DNA of 64,000 nt from JAEYOM01 sp036260935 (GCA_036260935.1 DATALQ010000038.1:1-64000); one strand, 5' to 3'; positions 45,538 to 54,615 are shown, numbered from the stretch's first letter. Numbers and translations: made by a program. The notes: generated by a model not told the origin, from the letters alone.

Positions 45538-46761
45538 ATGTATAATGACAGGAAAATCTTCAGAAAAATACTGATAACCTCTCTGGCCTGCTCACTTTTA
45601 GTTGGAATGATAGTTTTTTTTGCCGCTCCGCGATATATTTCCCTTAATGAACCCGCCGGCGACAGGCAAAGCGGAAACGCGGCGCAGCAGCTGCAGGCAG
45701 CCGATGGGAAGACTGCTTCCGGAACGGATCTCGTCAAAGCAAAGCAGCAATCCTTTAGCGGAGGCTCCATATTGGGTGACCTGGGCCTGGCAGTTCCCAT
45801 AAGCCAGGCTGTTGCGCAAAAAGCGACGGCCGGCGTTGTAGGAATAACGGTTGAAAGGATTACAACGGACGGCGTCTTCAATAAGGACAGGGCAACAGAA
45901 GTTGGAGTAGGTTCGGGAGTCGTCGTAAGCCAGGACGGGTATATTCTTACCAATAACCATGTCGCCGGCGGAAAGAGCAACAGGATAACTGTATCGTTCG
46001 CCGACGGCAGAAATGTGGACGGAGAAACTGTCTGGGCGGATCCTGTGATCGACCTTGCCGTAGTCAAAGTAAACCTTACAGGCCTAAAGCCCCTTACCCT
46101 GGGTGACGCAACCAAGCTTCAGGTCGGTGAACCGGCCGTTGCCATAGGGAACCCCCTGGGCCTTGAATTTCAAAGATCGGTAACCTCAGGTATCGTCAGT
46201 GCGCTGAACAGGACTATCAGCATTGATACCGATACCGGTACAAATTATATGGAGGACCTTATACAGACGGACGCCAGCATAAATCCCGGAAACAGCGGAG
46301 GGCCGCTGCTCAACTCCAAGGGTGAAGTGGTAGGCATAAATACGGTAAAGGTCGAAAGCGCTGAAGGCATGGGATTTGCAATTCCTATCAACATTTCGAA
46401 GCCTATTGTTGCGAAGCTTGTCGGAACGGGTAAATTTGCTGAGCCCTATCTCGGGGTATTTGCCTATGACCGTGTAGTGTTCCCGTATATAAACGGGGCA
46501 CCGGATGTGCCCAACGGCGTTTATATTTCAAAAGTCGACAATAATGGCCCCGCATACAAGGGAGGAATCCGTGAAGGCTGCGTAATTAGCCAGATAGACG
46601 GAATTACCATGGATACGATGCTGCAGCTCAGAGAATATCTCTATTCCAAAGCTCCCGGAGATACACTCCGCATCACCCACCTGAAGCGCGACACGAATAA
46701 CTGGGTGACGGCGACAGTCGTGCTCGGCGAAAAGACAAAGGACGGCATGGTTACACGATAA
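45538..46761 (+). CDS. HtrA/DegP-like membrane-anchored serine protease
   Basis: 407 residues. A single N-terminal membrane helix (ILITSLACSLLVGMIVFFAA, 11-30) anchors a trypsin-like domain outside the cell: His141 in LTNNHV, Asp172 in VIDLAVVKV and Ser253 in NPGNSGGPL. A C-terminal PDZ domain follows from about 310 (YLGVFAYDRVVFPYINGA, then GVYISKVDNNGPAYKGGIREGCVISQIDG). It degrades misfolded exported proteins. A weak site (GAGGATGATG) precedes the ATG at 45538. Bacillus relatives are under CssRS control; nothing here shows that. Confidence 0.93.
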   Translation: MYNDRKIFRKILITSLACSLLVGMIVFFAAPRYISLNEPAGDRQSGNAAQQLQAADGKTASGTDLVKAKQQSFSGGSILGDLGLAVPISQAVAQKATAGVVGITVERITTDGVFNKDRATEVGVGSGVVVSQDGYILTNNHVAGGKSNRITVSFADGRNVDGETVWADPVIDLAVVKVNLTGLKPLTLGDATKLQVGEPAVAIGNPLGLEFQRSVTSGIVSALNRTISIDTDTGTNYMEDLIQTDASINPGNSGGPLLNSKGEVVGINTVKVESAEGMGFAIPINISKPIVAKLVGTGKFAEPYLGVFAYDRVVFPYINGAPDVPNGVYISKVDNNGPAYKGGIREGCVISQIDGITMDTMLQLREYLYSKAPGDTLRITHLKRDTNNWVTATVVLGEKTKDGMVTR

Positions 46762-46919
46762 GGCTCGGATAGCAGAAGTTATTTTCTAACGATGCCTGAA
46801 TGAAAAAACCGGGTGCACGATGTATATAAGATGTATCATTCTGGCAACACTCTGGTATACGGGCCCCGTAATGTAAACGTAGCGGGCCGGCAAACAGATG
46901 ATATACGGGAGATGTGCCG

Positions 46920-47207
46920 ATGGCTGATGTAATTAAAAACAGCGTTCATTTTGAAAAAATGATGAGGCTTTACCTGAAACAGGCCAGACTGAAACTCGAC
47001 GGAGATCTTTCAGGGACAAGGGAAGCGATTCGCCTGATAGCCGGCGAGAAAATGAGAGACTTCGTCGAAGCCATGGATATGGGCCTTGGAAAAGAGGAAA
47101 GGGAATTCCTCAAAACGCTGATCATAACGAGCATGCACCAATCCTTCTGTTATGGATACGGTATTGGAAAGATAGAAGGCAATACCAAGGACAAAATTTA
47201 CCTGTAA
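46920..47207 (+). CDS. Small unrecognised protein
   Basis: 95 residues, ATG at 46920 with GGGAG 7 nt upstream (a GTG at 46914 is also in frame). Mostly helical: HFEKMMRLYLKQARLKLDGDLSGTREAIRLIAGEKMRDFVEAMDMG, then KEEREFLKTLIITSMHQSFCYGYGIGKIEGN. No membrane segment and no motif I recognise. It sits between the protease gene and the ilv promoter. The reading frame is well supported by its ribosome site. Confidence 0.55.
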   Translation: MADVIKNSVHFEKMMRLYLKQARLKLDGDLSGTREAIRLIAGEKMRDFVEAMDMGLGKEEREFLKTLIITSMHQSFCYGYGIGKIEGNTKDKIYL

Positions 47208-47281
47208 GGTTATGTAAATAATTAACGCAAGAAAGCATAAAAAAGGACACCTTAAAAGAGTAATATAAGTGAAAATTTTCC

Positions 47282-47310
47282 TTGACACTGCCTGAGCATG
47301 CTGGTAGAAT
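47282..47310 (+). promoter_or_regulatory. Sigma-A promoter of the ilv operon
   Basis: TTGACA (47282-47287), 17 bp, TAGAAT (47305-47310), directly upstream of the T-box leader. Confidence 0.75.
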
Positions 47311-47329
47311 ATAATACAATTAATTTAAA

Positions 47330-47593
47330 GGCAGCGCAATGAAGGAAAGAAGACAGTTCCGGCCGCTCAAGAGAGCCGGTGTCAGGTGCGAACCGGTGCC
47401 ATGGATCTGTGAATAACTCGTTCCGGAGCTTCATTATTGCGACAGTAAAAATTGCAGTAATGACGTTGACTACGTTACAGTCAAGTACAAAAGTACTTGC
47501 CGAGGATAAGCTGAACGCTTGTCAAATCAGGGTGGTACCACGTTGGAAGTTTCCCTTCGTCCCTGCAGTAATGCAGTTGGCGAGGGGTTTTTT
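47330..47593 (+). promoter_or_regulatory. T-box leader of ilvB
   Basis: A tRNA-sensing attenuator. The T-box sequence AGGGTGGTACCACG (47529-47542) is canonical. Stem I is closed by AATGAAG (from 47338) with CTTCATT (47428-47434) and has the AGAGAGCCGG apical element and GGTGCGAACCGG. The terminator arms (CCCTTCGTCC near 47553 and GGCGAGGGG to 47587, then TTTTTT) follow the antiterminator. The specifier region reads GTGAATAACTCG (47410-47420 area); CTC (47417-47419, Leu) is the most likely codon, but the usual GAA-codon-A frame is not exact. Uncharged tRNA would stabilise the antiterminator and allow ilvB transcription. Confidence 0.9.
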
Positions 47594-47675
47594 ATACCTG
47601 GAGCATAGGAAAAGATAATTCACATTATTGGTTTTAGTTAGTGTGAGGCGGATTTTCCAGGAAAGGGGGAGATTT

Positions 47676-49304
47676 ATGAAAATCACCGGAGCTGAGGCTA
47701 TTATCAAAGCTCTAGAAATGGAGCATACAAGTGTCGTATTCGGATATCCCGGTGCTGCGATCTCTCCGTTTTATGACGCATTGCTGGGGAGCAGCATAAG
47801 GCACATACTTACAAGGCATGAACAGGGAGCCGCGCATGCTGCCAACGGATATGCCCGTGTTACGGGGCGCACGGGAGTATGTGTGGCAACTTCGGGCCCC
47901 GGCGCAACAAATCTGATTACAGGCATCGCAAATGCATATATGGACAGTATACCGATTGTTGCCATTACAGGGCAGGTCTCGATCGGCATGATAGGTACGG
48001 ATGCTTTTCAGGAGGCCGATATCACAGGTGCGACTGCGCCGTTCAGCAAACATAATTATCTTGTAAAAAGGGCGGAGGATCTGCCGAGGATCATACACGA
48101 AGCTTTCCATATAGCTTCCACCGGCCGGCCCGGACCCGTTGTGATAGACGTGCCTGTCGATGTTCAGACGAGCACTGTCGAATTTAAATATCCAGATTCA
48201 ATCGATATTAAAGGTTACAAGCCCACCTACAAGGGACATCCCATGCAGATCAGGAAGGCGGCCGCCGCTTTGGATGAGGCTGAGCGTCCTGTTATCTGCG
48301 CCGGCGGGGGCGTCATTACCGCAAATGCGTTCGAAGAATTGCGCGAGCTTGCGGAAAGGCGGAATGTTCCAGTTACAACGACTTTGATGGGTATCGGCTC
48401 GATACCTTCGGATCATCCGCTTCATTTCGGAATGATCGGGACTCATGGCAGCAAGGTTGCCAATTATGCTCTGCATCATGCGGATCTGGTCCTGTTCCTG
48501 GGGGCACGGGTGGGCGACCGGGCTGTCGGAGCAGCCAGTATGCTGGCAAACAAGGCAAAGATCGTCCATATCGATATAGATCCCGCGGAAATCGGCAAAA
48601 ATATAGACACTTCGATCCCTCTTGTGGGTGATGTGAAGCTTATTCTTCAGGACATACTTGCACTGGTCAAAACAGGTGGCAATAGTGAATGGGCCGCGAC
48701 TATGGCGGAACAAAGACTAAAAAGCGCCAAAACCATTGGCCCCAGCGAGGGCTCACCCTTTGTATCCCCGAAATATCTGCTTTCGATTTTGTCCGGATAT
48801 CTGCCGGAGAATGCCGTTATAGCAACGGAGGTGGGCCAGAATCAGATATGGGCCGCAAACAATTTCAATTTCCGCAGCCCAAGGACCTTCATATCGTCCG
48901 GCGGCCTCGGCACTATGGGTTACGGCCTGCCCGCGGCTATCGGAGCAAAGCTTGGCGGGCCGGAGCTGCCCGTTATCGTCATCAGCGGCGACGGGAGCTT
49001 CCAGATGTCGATGCAGGAACTCGGTACGATGAAGCAATATGGAATCGATGTAAAAATTATTCTTTTCAACAACTGCCGCCTCGGCATGGTACGCGAACTT
49101 CAGCTTGCCAGACATGGAGGACGCTATTCACAGGTATGCCTCGACAGCAATCCGGATTTTGTTACGCTTATGTCTTCGTATGGCTTCAAAGGAGAGAAGA
49201 TTACCTGTGACGCCCAGATCGGGCCGGCTCTTGAAAGGCTTGCCTCATCGGAAGGCCCTTATCTGCTGGAATGCTCCGTAGATCCAATGGAATCTACATT
49301 ATAA
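47676..49304 (+). CDS. ilvB: Acetolactate synthase large subunit
   Basis: 542 residues starting at the ATG after AAAGGGGGAG. A thiamine-diphosphate enzyme making 2-acetolactate or 2-aceto-2-hydroxybutyrate. Motifs: VFGYPGAAISPFYDAL, the catalytic Glu in LTRHEQGAAHAANGYAR, SGPGATNLITGIANAY, the FAD region near FLGARVGDRAVG, and the ThDP/Mg motif ISGDGSFQMSMQEL with FNNCRLGM. Slightly short for the family (550-590) but complete. First gene of ilvBNC, controlled by the T-box. Confidence 0.95.
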   Translation: MKITGAEAIIKALEMEHTSVVFGYPGAAISPFYDALLGSSIRHILTRHEQGAAHAANGYARVTGRTGVCVATSGPGATNLITGIANAYMDSIPIVAITGQVSIGMIGTDAFQEADITGATAPFSKHNYLVKRAEDLPRIIHEAFHIASTGRPGPVVIDVPVDVQTSTVEFKYPDSIDIKGYKPTYKGHPMQIRKAAAALDEAERPVICAGGGVITANAFEELRELAERRNVPVTTTLMGIGSIPSDHPLHFGMIGTHGSKVANYALHHADLVLFLGARVGDRAVGAASMLANKAKIVHIDIDPAEIGKNIDTSIPLVGDVKLILQDILALVKTGGNSEWAATMAEQRLKSAKTIGPSEGSPFVSPKYLLSILSGYLPENAVIATEVGQNQIWAANNFNFRSPRTFISSGGLGTMGYGLPAAIGAKLGGPELPVIVISGDGSFQMSMQELGTMKQYGIDVKIILFNNCRLGMVRELQLARHGGRYSQVCLDSNPDFVTLMSSYGFKGEKITCDAQIGPALERLASSEGPYLLECSVDPMESTL

Positions 49305-49398
49305 ATTAGCAGCTTTATTTTAATTCAAGATATAAATGACAGTTTGTGACCGACGCACACACGCTGGTTTTAAGTAATACTGAAAGGGGTTGGGGGAT

Positions 49399-49911
49399 TT
49401 GGCCAAGCATACATTATCGGTACTGGTTGAAAATCACGCAGGCGTACTCTCAAGAGTTTCGGGACTATTCAGCCGGAGGGGCTTCAATATTGACAGCCTT
49501 GCCGTAGGCGTTACTGAGAATCCTGATATTTCGAGAATGACGATTGTAGTGGACGGGGACGAATATACGGTGGAGCAGGTAAGCAAACAGCTCAACAAGC
49601 TAATCGACGTAATAAAGCTTAAGAGACTGGATCAGTCCGAATCCGTCTCACGGGAACTTGCTTTGATAAAGGTGGCGGCCAGCACGGCTACCAGAAGTGA
49701 GATCGTTCAGATAGTGGAGATTTTCAGAGCGAAGATAGTCGATGTCTCGAAAACGACTTTGACTATCGAGGCCGCAGGCGGGAGCGACAAGGTCGCGGCA
49801 TTGGAGGATATGCTCAAACAGTTCGGCATCAAGGAGATTGTAAGAACGGGTACTATTGCTATCGAGAGAGGCAATCGAATCATAAAGGTAACCAATAACG
49901 AGGAGGAATAA
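49399..49911 (+). CDS. ilvN: Acetolactate synthase small (regulatory) subunit
   Basis: 170 residues from the TTG at 49399 (LAKHTLSVLVENHAGVLSRVSGLFSRRGFNIDSLAVG), AAAGGGG 9 nt upstream; TTG at 49390 is an alternative. An N-terminal ACT domain binds valine for feedback inhibition, and the second half (LALIKVAASTATRSEIVQIVEIFRAKIVDVS) activates the large subunit. It lies 94 bp after ilvB and 4 bp before ilvC. Confidence 0.95.
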   Translation: MAKHTLSVLVENHAGVLSRVSGLFSRRGFNIDSLAVGVTENPDISRMTIVVDGDEYTVEQVSKQLNKLIDVIKLKRLDQSESVSRELALIKVAASTATRSEIVQIVEIFRAKIVDVSKTTLTIEAAGGSDKVAALEDMLKQFGIKEIVRTGTIAIERGNRIIKVTNNEEE

Positions 49912-49915
49912 AGGA

Positions 49916-50911
49916 ATGGCAAAAATGTACTATGACAATGACTGCAGGTTGGACCTGCTTAAGGGCAAAACTGTTGCAATTATCGGCTACGGAAGCCAGG
50001 GACACGCGCACGCGCAGAATCTCAAGGAAAGCGGAGTTAACGTGGTAGTAGGGCTCAAGCCGACTTCTGAAAGAAGAAAACAGGCTGAAGCGGACGGACT
50101 TAAGGTACTCGACACGGCTGAGGCTGCGAAGGCGGCTGACATAATAATGATACTGACTCCTGACGAAACACAGGCTGACATCTACTACCAGAGCATAGCC
50201 CCGAATCTGAAAGAGGGCAACGTGCTGGCTTTTGCCCACGGGTTCAACATTCATTTCAACCAGATAAAGCCGCCGAAGAACATAGACGTTATAATGATCG
50301 CGCCGAAAGGCCCCGGGCATACCGTAAGAAGCCAGTATAAAGAAGGCAGGGGCGTGCCGGCATTGATAGCCGTCTACCAGAACGCGTCGGAAATGGCGAG
50401 GGAGTATGCTCTTGCGTATGCTTCGGGCATTGGAGCCGGAAGGGCGGGCATACTTGAGACAACCTTCAGGGAAGAAACCGAGACCGATCTCTTCGGTGAA
50501 CAGGCCGTACTTTGCGGCGGCGTTACAGAATTGATGAAGGCTGGCTTCGAAACTCTGGTACAGGCGGGTTATCAGCCTGAGATCGCCTACTTCGAGTGCA
50601 TACACGAAATGAAACTCATCGTGGACCTGATCAACCAGGGCGGATACGCCTATATGAGATATTCCATCAGCGATACTGCCGAATATGGCGATTATATGAC
50701 AGGAAAGCGCATTATCACCGAGGAGACAAGAAAGGAAATGAAAAAGGTACTTACGGAAATACAGAGTGGTACCTTTGCATCGAAATGGATACAGGAAAAC
50801 AAAGCCGGAGGCAGGGCGGAATTCCTTGCAACCAGGCAGCGTGAATCCGAGCATCAGCTTGAGAAGGTAGGCACTGAGCTCAGGAAGATGATGAGCTGGC
50901 TGAAGAAGTAA
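49916..50911 (+). CDS. ilvC: Ketol-acid reductoisomerase, class I
   Basis: 331 residues (class I length about 330). The NADPH-binding motif GYGSQGHAHAQNLKESG lies near 22-38, with KPTSERRKQAE after beta-2. The knotted C-terminal domain has ETDLFGEQAVLCGG (Mg-binding Asp/Glu), EIAYFECIHEMKLIVDLI and YSISDTAEYGDY. It converts acetohydroxy acids to dihydroxy acids. An AGGAGGAATAAAGG site precedes the ATG. ilvD is not in the window. Confidence 0.97.
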   Translation: MAKMYYDNDCRLDLLKGKTVAIIGYGSQGHAHAQNLKESGVNVVVGLKPTSERRKQAEADGLKVLDTAEAAKAADIIMILTPDETQADIYYQSIAPNLKEGNVLAFAHGFNIHFNQIKPPKNIDVIMIAPKGPGHTVRSQYKEGRGVPALIAVYQNASEMAREYALAYASGIGAGRAGILETTFREETETDLFGEQAVLCGGVTELMKAGFETLVQAGYQPEIAYFECIHEMKLIVDLINQGGYAYMRYSISDTAEYGDYMTGKRIITEETRKEMKKVLTEIQSGTFASKWIQENKAGGRAEFLATRQRESEHQLEKVGTELRKMMSWLKK

Positions 50912-50922
50912 AAACGCACGAA

Positions 50923-51056
50923 CGGGGAAAGGCATGTTCCAGGTTAATTTCAATAGCATCGGAAAGCTGCCTCGAGGTCGACGCTCCCGGGTAGCGCTAG
51001 CGGCTCTTTCCTCGGAAGTATTGCAGGAAGCGGGTGAAATTAACCTTCTTCCCCCG
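50923..51056 (+). repeat. Structured leader element, copy A
   Basis: An unrecognised structured element. AGGTTAATTTCA (50941-50952) is the exact complement of TGAAATTAACCT (51035-51046), and the outer CGGGGAA / TTCCCCCG arms extend the helix. Inside lies a core (50953-51019) beginning ATAGCATCGGAAAGC and ending CTTTCCTCGGAAG, nearly identical to copy B. Within the core GGAAAG pairs with CTTTCC and nearby GCC with GGC. No T-run follows. It sits just after the ilvC stop. Confidence 0.7.
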
Positions 51057-51072
51057 ATCTAACTGGAAGATT

Positions 51073-51217
51073 CACAAGGAGTTATACTCCAGTAAAATTT
51101 TGATAGCATCGGAAAGCTGCCTCGGGGTCGACGGCTCACGGGCAGGGCTTGCGGCACTTTCCTCGGAAGAGGGTATAACAGGTCGGCAAAATTTTACTTC
51201 CGTATAAGCTCCTTGTG
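51073..51217 (+). repeat. Structured leader element, copy B
   Basis: Second copy, 150 bp after copy A. The core ATAGCATCGGAAAGC to CTTTCCTCGGAAG (51103-51168) matches copy A at nearly every position. The closing helix is different in sequence yet again fully complementary: TAAAATTTTG (51093-51102) with CAAAATTTTA (51187-51196), extended by CACAAGGAG-TTATAC (51073-51087) with GTATAA and CTCCTTGTG (51202-51217). The conserved core with compensated stems points to a selected fold. Confidence 0.7.
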
Positions 51218-51314
51218 GTCAGAGTTTGTGGGATATGGCTGGTAAAAAGCTATTACTTGCTTAAGCCGGGTAGAGGTATAAGAATATAGAAAGGCGGGGT
51301 TGTACCGCCAGATA

Positions 51315-51416
51315 CTTATAACGATGCGGGCTTATCGCCCGTCTCGTTGAAACGCAGCAGGTGTAAGGAAATTTTTCTACATTCGAAAAATTTCCTGTTG
51401 AACCGATGCGTTATAA
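51315..51416 (-). repeat. Hairpin repeat, left copy flanking leuA-cimA
   Basis: Read on the minus strand: TTATAACG, GGTTCA, a hairpin AGGAAATTTTTC / GAAAAATTTCCT, then GTTTCAACGAG. A related copy in the opposite orientation relative to leuA-cimA lies at 54616-54700. The intervening leader (51218-51314) holds a small GGCGG/CCGCC hairpin (51293-51309) and no gene. Confidence 0.65.
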
Positions 51417-51429
51417 ATTATGAGGGATG

Positions 51430-51451
51430 GCCGGCTTTCCTAAAAGCCGGC
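51430..51451. repeat. Palindrome before the leuA ribosome site
   Basis: GCCGGCTTT (51430-51438) pairs with AAAGCCGGC (51443-51451) around CCTA. No T-run follows. It lies about 13 bp before the leuA ribosome site and could act on translation or protect the 5' end. Confidence 0.6.
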
Positions 51452-51477
51452 ACAAGGTATAGAAGGAGGTATGTCAC

Positions 51478-53022
51478 ATGGCATCGAGGATAAAAATTTT
51501 TGATACTACGCTGAGGGACGGGGAGCAAACTCCCGGAGTCAGCCTGAACATACAGGAAAAGCTCGAGATAGCGCGTCAGCTCGTCAGGCTGGGCGTGGAC
51601 GTCATCGAGGCGGGTTTTGCCATATCCTCGCCCGGTGATTTTCTGGCAGTCAAGACAATTGCCGAAAATGTCAGGGGAGCGACGATAGCAAGTCTCAGCA
51701 GGGCGGTCGAAAAAGATATCGACAGGGCCTGGGAGGCAGTCCGCAATGCGGAGAGTCCGCGGATACACACCTTTATAGCGACATCCGACATCCATATGAA
51801 ATACAAGCTTAAAATGACAGAGGATGAGGTACTTCAGAGAGCTGTCGCAATGGTGAAGCATGCAAAGACGTACTGCTCGGACATCGAGTTTTCGGCAGAG
51901 GACGCAAGCCGCACAAGAACGGAATTCTTGTACAGGATCGTCGAAGAGGTCATAAAAGCCGGCGCGACGGTCGTAAATATACCTGATACCGTAGGCTACG
52001 CCTATCCGGAGGAATTCGGGCTCCTGATAAAGAGTATCAGGGAAAATGTGCCGAATACCGATAAAGCAGAAATAAGCGTCCATTGCCATAACGACCTGGG
52101 CCTTGCGGTTGCCAATTCTCTTGAAGCCATCAGGAACGGAGCGGTGCAGCTCGAATGTACGGTCAACGGCTTGGGCGAACGTGCCGGAAATGCTTCGGTC
52201 GAGGAGATCATAATGGGTCTTCAGACCAGAAAGGATTTTTACGGAGATCTGATCCACAACATAGATACCAAACAGATTTACAGGACCAGTAAACTGGTCA
52301 GCAGCCTGACCGGGGTGGGAGTACAGCCGAACAAGGCGATAGTCGGGGCAAATGCTTTTGCTCATGAATCCGGTATCCATCAACACGGAGTAATGGCTGA
52401 GAAAAGCACATATGAAATTATGACGCCTGAATCAATAGGACTTTCCCAGAACAGGATGGTGCTCGGCAAGCTTTCAGGCAAACACGCCTTCGAGGAGAGA
52501 CTGAAGGAAATGGGCTACAACCTCGATCCCGATACGGTCGCGACGGCATTTGATAAATTCAAGGAGCTTGCCGATAAAAAGAAGGAAGTACTCGACAGGG
52601 ATATCGAAGCGCTCGTCGGGGATAAGATGTCCGAGGTCAACGAGGTTTACAAGCTTGACAGCTTCCAGATCAACAGCGGCAATAAAATTATTGCGACAGC
52701 GACCGTAAGCCTCCTGAAGAACGGAGAGCCCGTTATGGAAGCGGCAACAGGCGACGGACCTGTAAACGCGGCATTCAAGGCCGTTGAAAGGACCGTGGGC
52801 TTTGAACTTGAATTGCAGGATTACAGCCTGAAAGGCGTAACAGAGGGTACGGACGCCCTTGGCGAAGCTACGGTAAGAGTAGTGAAGGATGACAGGATAT
52901 ATGTTGGAAGGGGCGTTAGCACCGACGTTATCGAAGCGAGTGTCAAGGCCTATATCAACGCTATTAACAGGGTAGTCAGCGATCATGGCAAAAGAGCTTC
53001 TAACGGGAAGGAGACCATATGA
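51478..53022 (+). CDS. leuA: 2-isopropylmalate synthase
   Basis: 514 residues; AGAAGGAGG precedes the ATG. First committed step of leucine synthesis: acetyl-CoA plus 2-oxoisovalerate. TIM barrel with IFDTTLRDGEQTPGVSLN (metal Asp) at the start, HCHNDLGLAVANSL and GERAGNASVEEI, then the linker (LGKLSGKHAFEERLKEMG) and a C-terminal LeuA dimer/regulatory domain (VMEAATGDGPVNAAFKAVERTVG), the site of leucine feedback. Its stop overlaps the cimA start by 4 bp. The 566-bp leader before it contains several structured elements. Confidence 0.95.
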   Translation: MASRIKIFDTTLRDGEQTPGVSLNIQEKLEIARQLVRLGVDVIEAGFAISSPGDFLAVKTIAENVRGATIASLSRAVEKDIDRAWEAVRNAESPRIHTFIATSDIHMKYKLKMTEDEVLQRAVAMVKHAKTYCSDIEFSAEDASRTRTEFLYRIVEEVIKAGATVVNIPDTVGYAYPEEFGLLIKSIRENVPNTDKAEISVHCHNDLGLAVANSLEAIRNGAVQLECTVNGLGERAGNASVEEIIMGLQTRKDFYGDLIHNIDTKQIYRTSKLVSSLTGVGVQPNKAIVGANAFAHESGIHQHGVMAEKSTYEIMTPESIGLSQNRMVLGKLSGKHAFEERLKEMGYNLDPDTVATAFDKFKELADKKKEVLDRDIEALVGDKMSEVNEVYKLDSFQINSGNKIIATATVSLLKNGEPVMEAATGDGPVNAAFKAVERTVGFELELQDYSLKGVTEGTDALGEATVRVVKDDRIYVGRGVSTDVIEASVKAYINAINRVVSDHGKRASNGKETI

Positions 53023-54578
53023 AGAAGATCGTCGTACTCGATTCCACTTTACGGGATGGTGCGCAGGCGCAAGGCATCTCCTATACTGTGGAGGATAAGC
53101 TTAAAATCGTGAAGCGGCTCGATTCATTGGGAGTGGACTACATCGAAGCCGGGAACCCCGGATCGAATCCCAAGGATCTTGAGTTTTTCGAGAGAGTCAG
53201 GAAAATAAAACTTGTAAATTCAAAGCTTATCGCGTTTGGAAGTACAAGAAGGGTAGGACTTCCTGTAGAGGACGACGCCAATGTAAAATCGCTGCTTGCC
53301 GCCGGAACCGACGCTGTGGTTATTTTCGGCAAGTCATGGGATTTCCAGGTGACTGATATCCTGAAAACCAGTCTGGATGAAAACCTGAAGATGATCTATG
53401 ATACTATAAGGTTTTTCAAGGACAATGGAAAAGAAGTGGTTTACGATGCGGAACACTTTTTCGACGGTTACGGAGCCAACAGGGAGTATGCCGTGAAAAC
53501 ACTGAAGGCGGCTGCCGAGGCGGGTGCCGACAGCCTTTGCCTGTGTGATACAAAGGGCGGTTATCTGCCGATGGATATTTTCAACATCACAGCGCAAATT
53601 ACGGAGCAGTTCGAGGTACCGATAGGTATCCATTGCCATAATGACAACGGTATGGCTGCGGCCGGTACGATCATGGCTGTTCAGGCAGGTGCTACGCAGG
53701 TGCAGGGTACCATAAACGGATTCGGCGAGCGGTGCGGAAACGCCAATCTGTGTACTATCATTCCTACCCTTCAGCTAAAAATAGGGTATAAGTGCATCCC
53801 TGACGAGAATATGGCAGAGATGACTCCGGTCGCGCGCGCCGTCAGTGAAATAGCAAACGTGATACACGATGAAAGGGCGCCTTACGTAGGCAGGGCGGCT
53901 TTCGCCCACAAGGCGGGCATGCATGCGGATGCCGTTGTAAAGAATACGATGGCATATGAGATATTCGACCCCGAGCTGGTAGGCAACGAAAGGACATTCC
54001 TCATGTCGGAGGTCGCCGGGCGTTCCGCCGTACTGAGTGCTGTGAACAAGGTGGATCCGACGCTTAAGAAGGATTCTCCCGAGACCATAAAAATTATTGA
54101 AAAGCTTAAGGAAATGGAACATAACGGGTACCAGTACGAAGGCGCTGAAAGCTCGTTCGAGCTTATTGTCAAGAAAGTGCTGGGAAGGTACCATCCTTCC
54201 TTCGAATTAAAGGATTTCAAGGTGATAGTCAACGAGCCGGCAAAGGCTAACGAGTGCAATTCCACGGCCATGATAAAGGTCAAGGTGGGCGATCAGGAGG
54301 AAATAACCGCAGCGGAAGGCGACGGCCCTGTAAACGCACTCGATAACGCGGCAAGAAAAGCGCTTTCGAGATTTTACCCCAGCATCCATGAAATGAAACT
54401 CACCGATTTCAAGGTAAGAGTGCTGGATTCCAATGCAGCGACTGCTGCAAGAGTCAGAGTCCTTATAGAGTCGACGGATGGAAACGAGGTCTGGACTACC
54501 ATCGGGGTCTCCACCGACATAATCGAGGCCAGCTGGAAGGCGCTCGTGGACTCTATCGAGTATAAGCTCGGCAGTTGA
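53019..54578 (+). CDS. cimA: (R)-citramalate synthase
   Basis: 519 residues, ATGA overlap with leuA. Condenses acetyl-CoA and pyruvate to citramalate, bypassing threonine in isoleucine synthesis. Barrel motifs: VLDSTLRDGAQAQGISYTVEDKL, AEHFFDGYGANREYAVKTLKAA, CDTKGGYLP, GIHCHNDNGMAAAGTI and NGFGERCGNANLCTIIP; the DGAQ (not DGEQ) and EHFFDG patterns mark the CimA/LeuA2 group. A C-terminal LeuA-like regulatory domain (EEITAAEGDGPVNALDNAARKAL) is present, fitting isoleucine feedback. With ilvBNC it gives isoleucine from pyruvate. Confidence 0.93.
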   Translation: MKKIVVLDSTLRDGAQAQGISYTVEDKLKIVKRLDSLGVDYIEAGNPGSNPKDLEFFERVRKIKLVNSKLIAFGSTRRVGLPVEDDANVKSLLAAGTDAVVIFGKSWDFQVTDILKTSLDENLKMIYDTIRFFKDNGKEVVYDAEHFFDGYGANREYAVKTLKAAAEAGADSLCLCDTKGGYLPMDIFNITAQITEQFEVPIGIHCHNDNGMAAAGTIMAVQAGATQVQGTINGFGERCGNANLCTIIPTLQLKIGYKCIPDENMAEMTPVARAVSEIANVIHDERAPYVGRAAFAHKAGMHADAVVKNTMAYEIFDPELVGNERTFLMSEVAGRSAVLSAVNKVDPTLKKDSPETIKIIEKLKEMEHNGYQYEGAESSFELIVKKVLGRYHPSFELKDFKVIVNEPAKANECNSTAMIKVKVGDQEEITAAEGDGPVNALDNAARKALSRFYPSIHEMKLTDFKVRVLDSNAATAARVRVLIESTDGNEVWTTIGVSTDIIEASWKALVDSIEYKLGS

Positions 54579-54615
54579 ATTAACCCGTTGCAATCAGTTA
54601 CGCTTTTATGGTACT

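Noticed and set aside
49880..50959. 359-residue minus-strand frame opposite ilvC
   Set aside because: Fully overlaps ilvC, with no recognisable domain or ribosome site.
50923..51217. A second T-box for leuA
   Set aside because: No GGGTGG-type T-box sequence and no terminator with a T-run is present in this leader.
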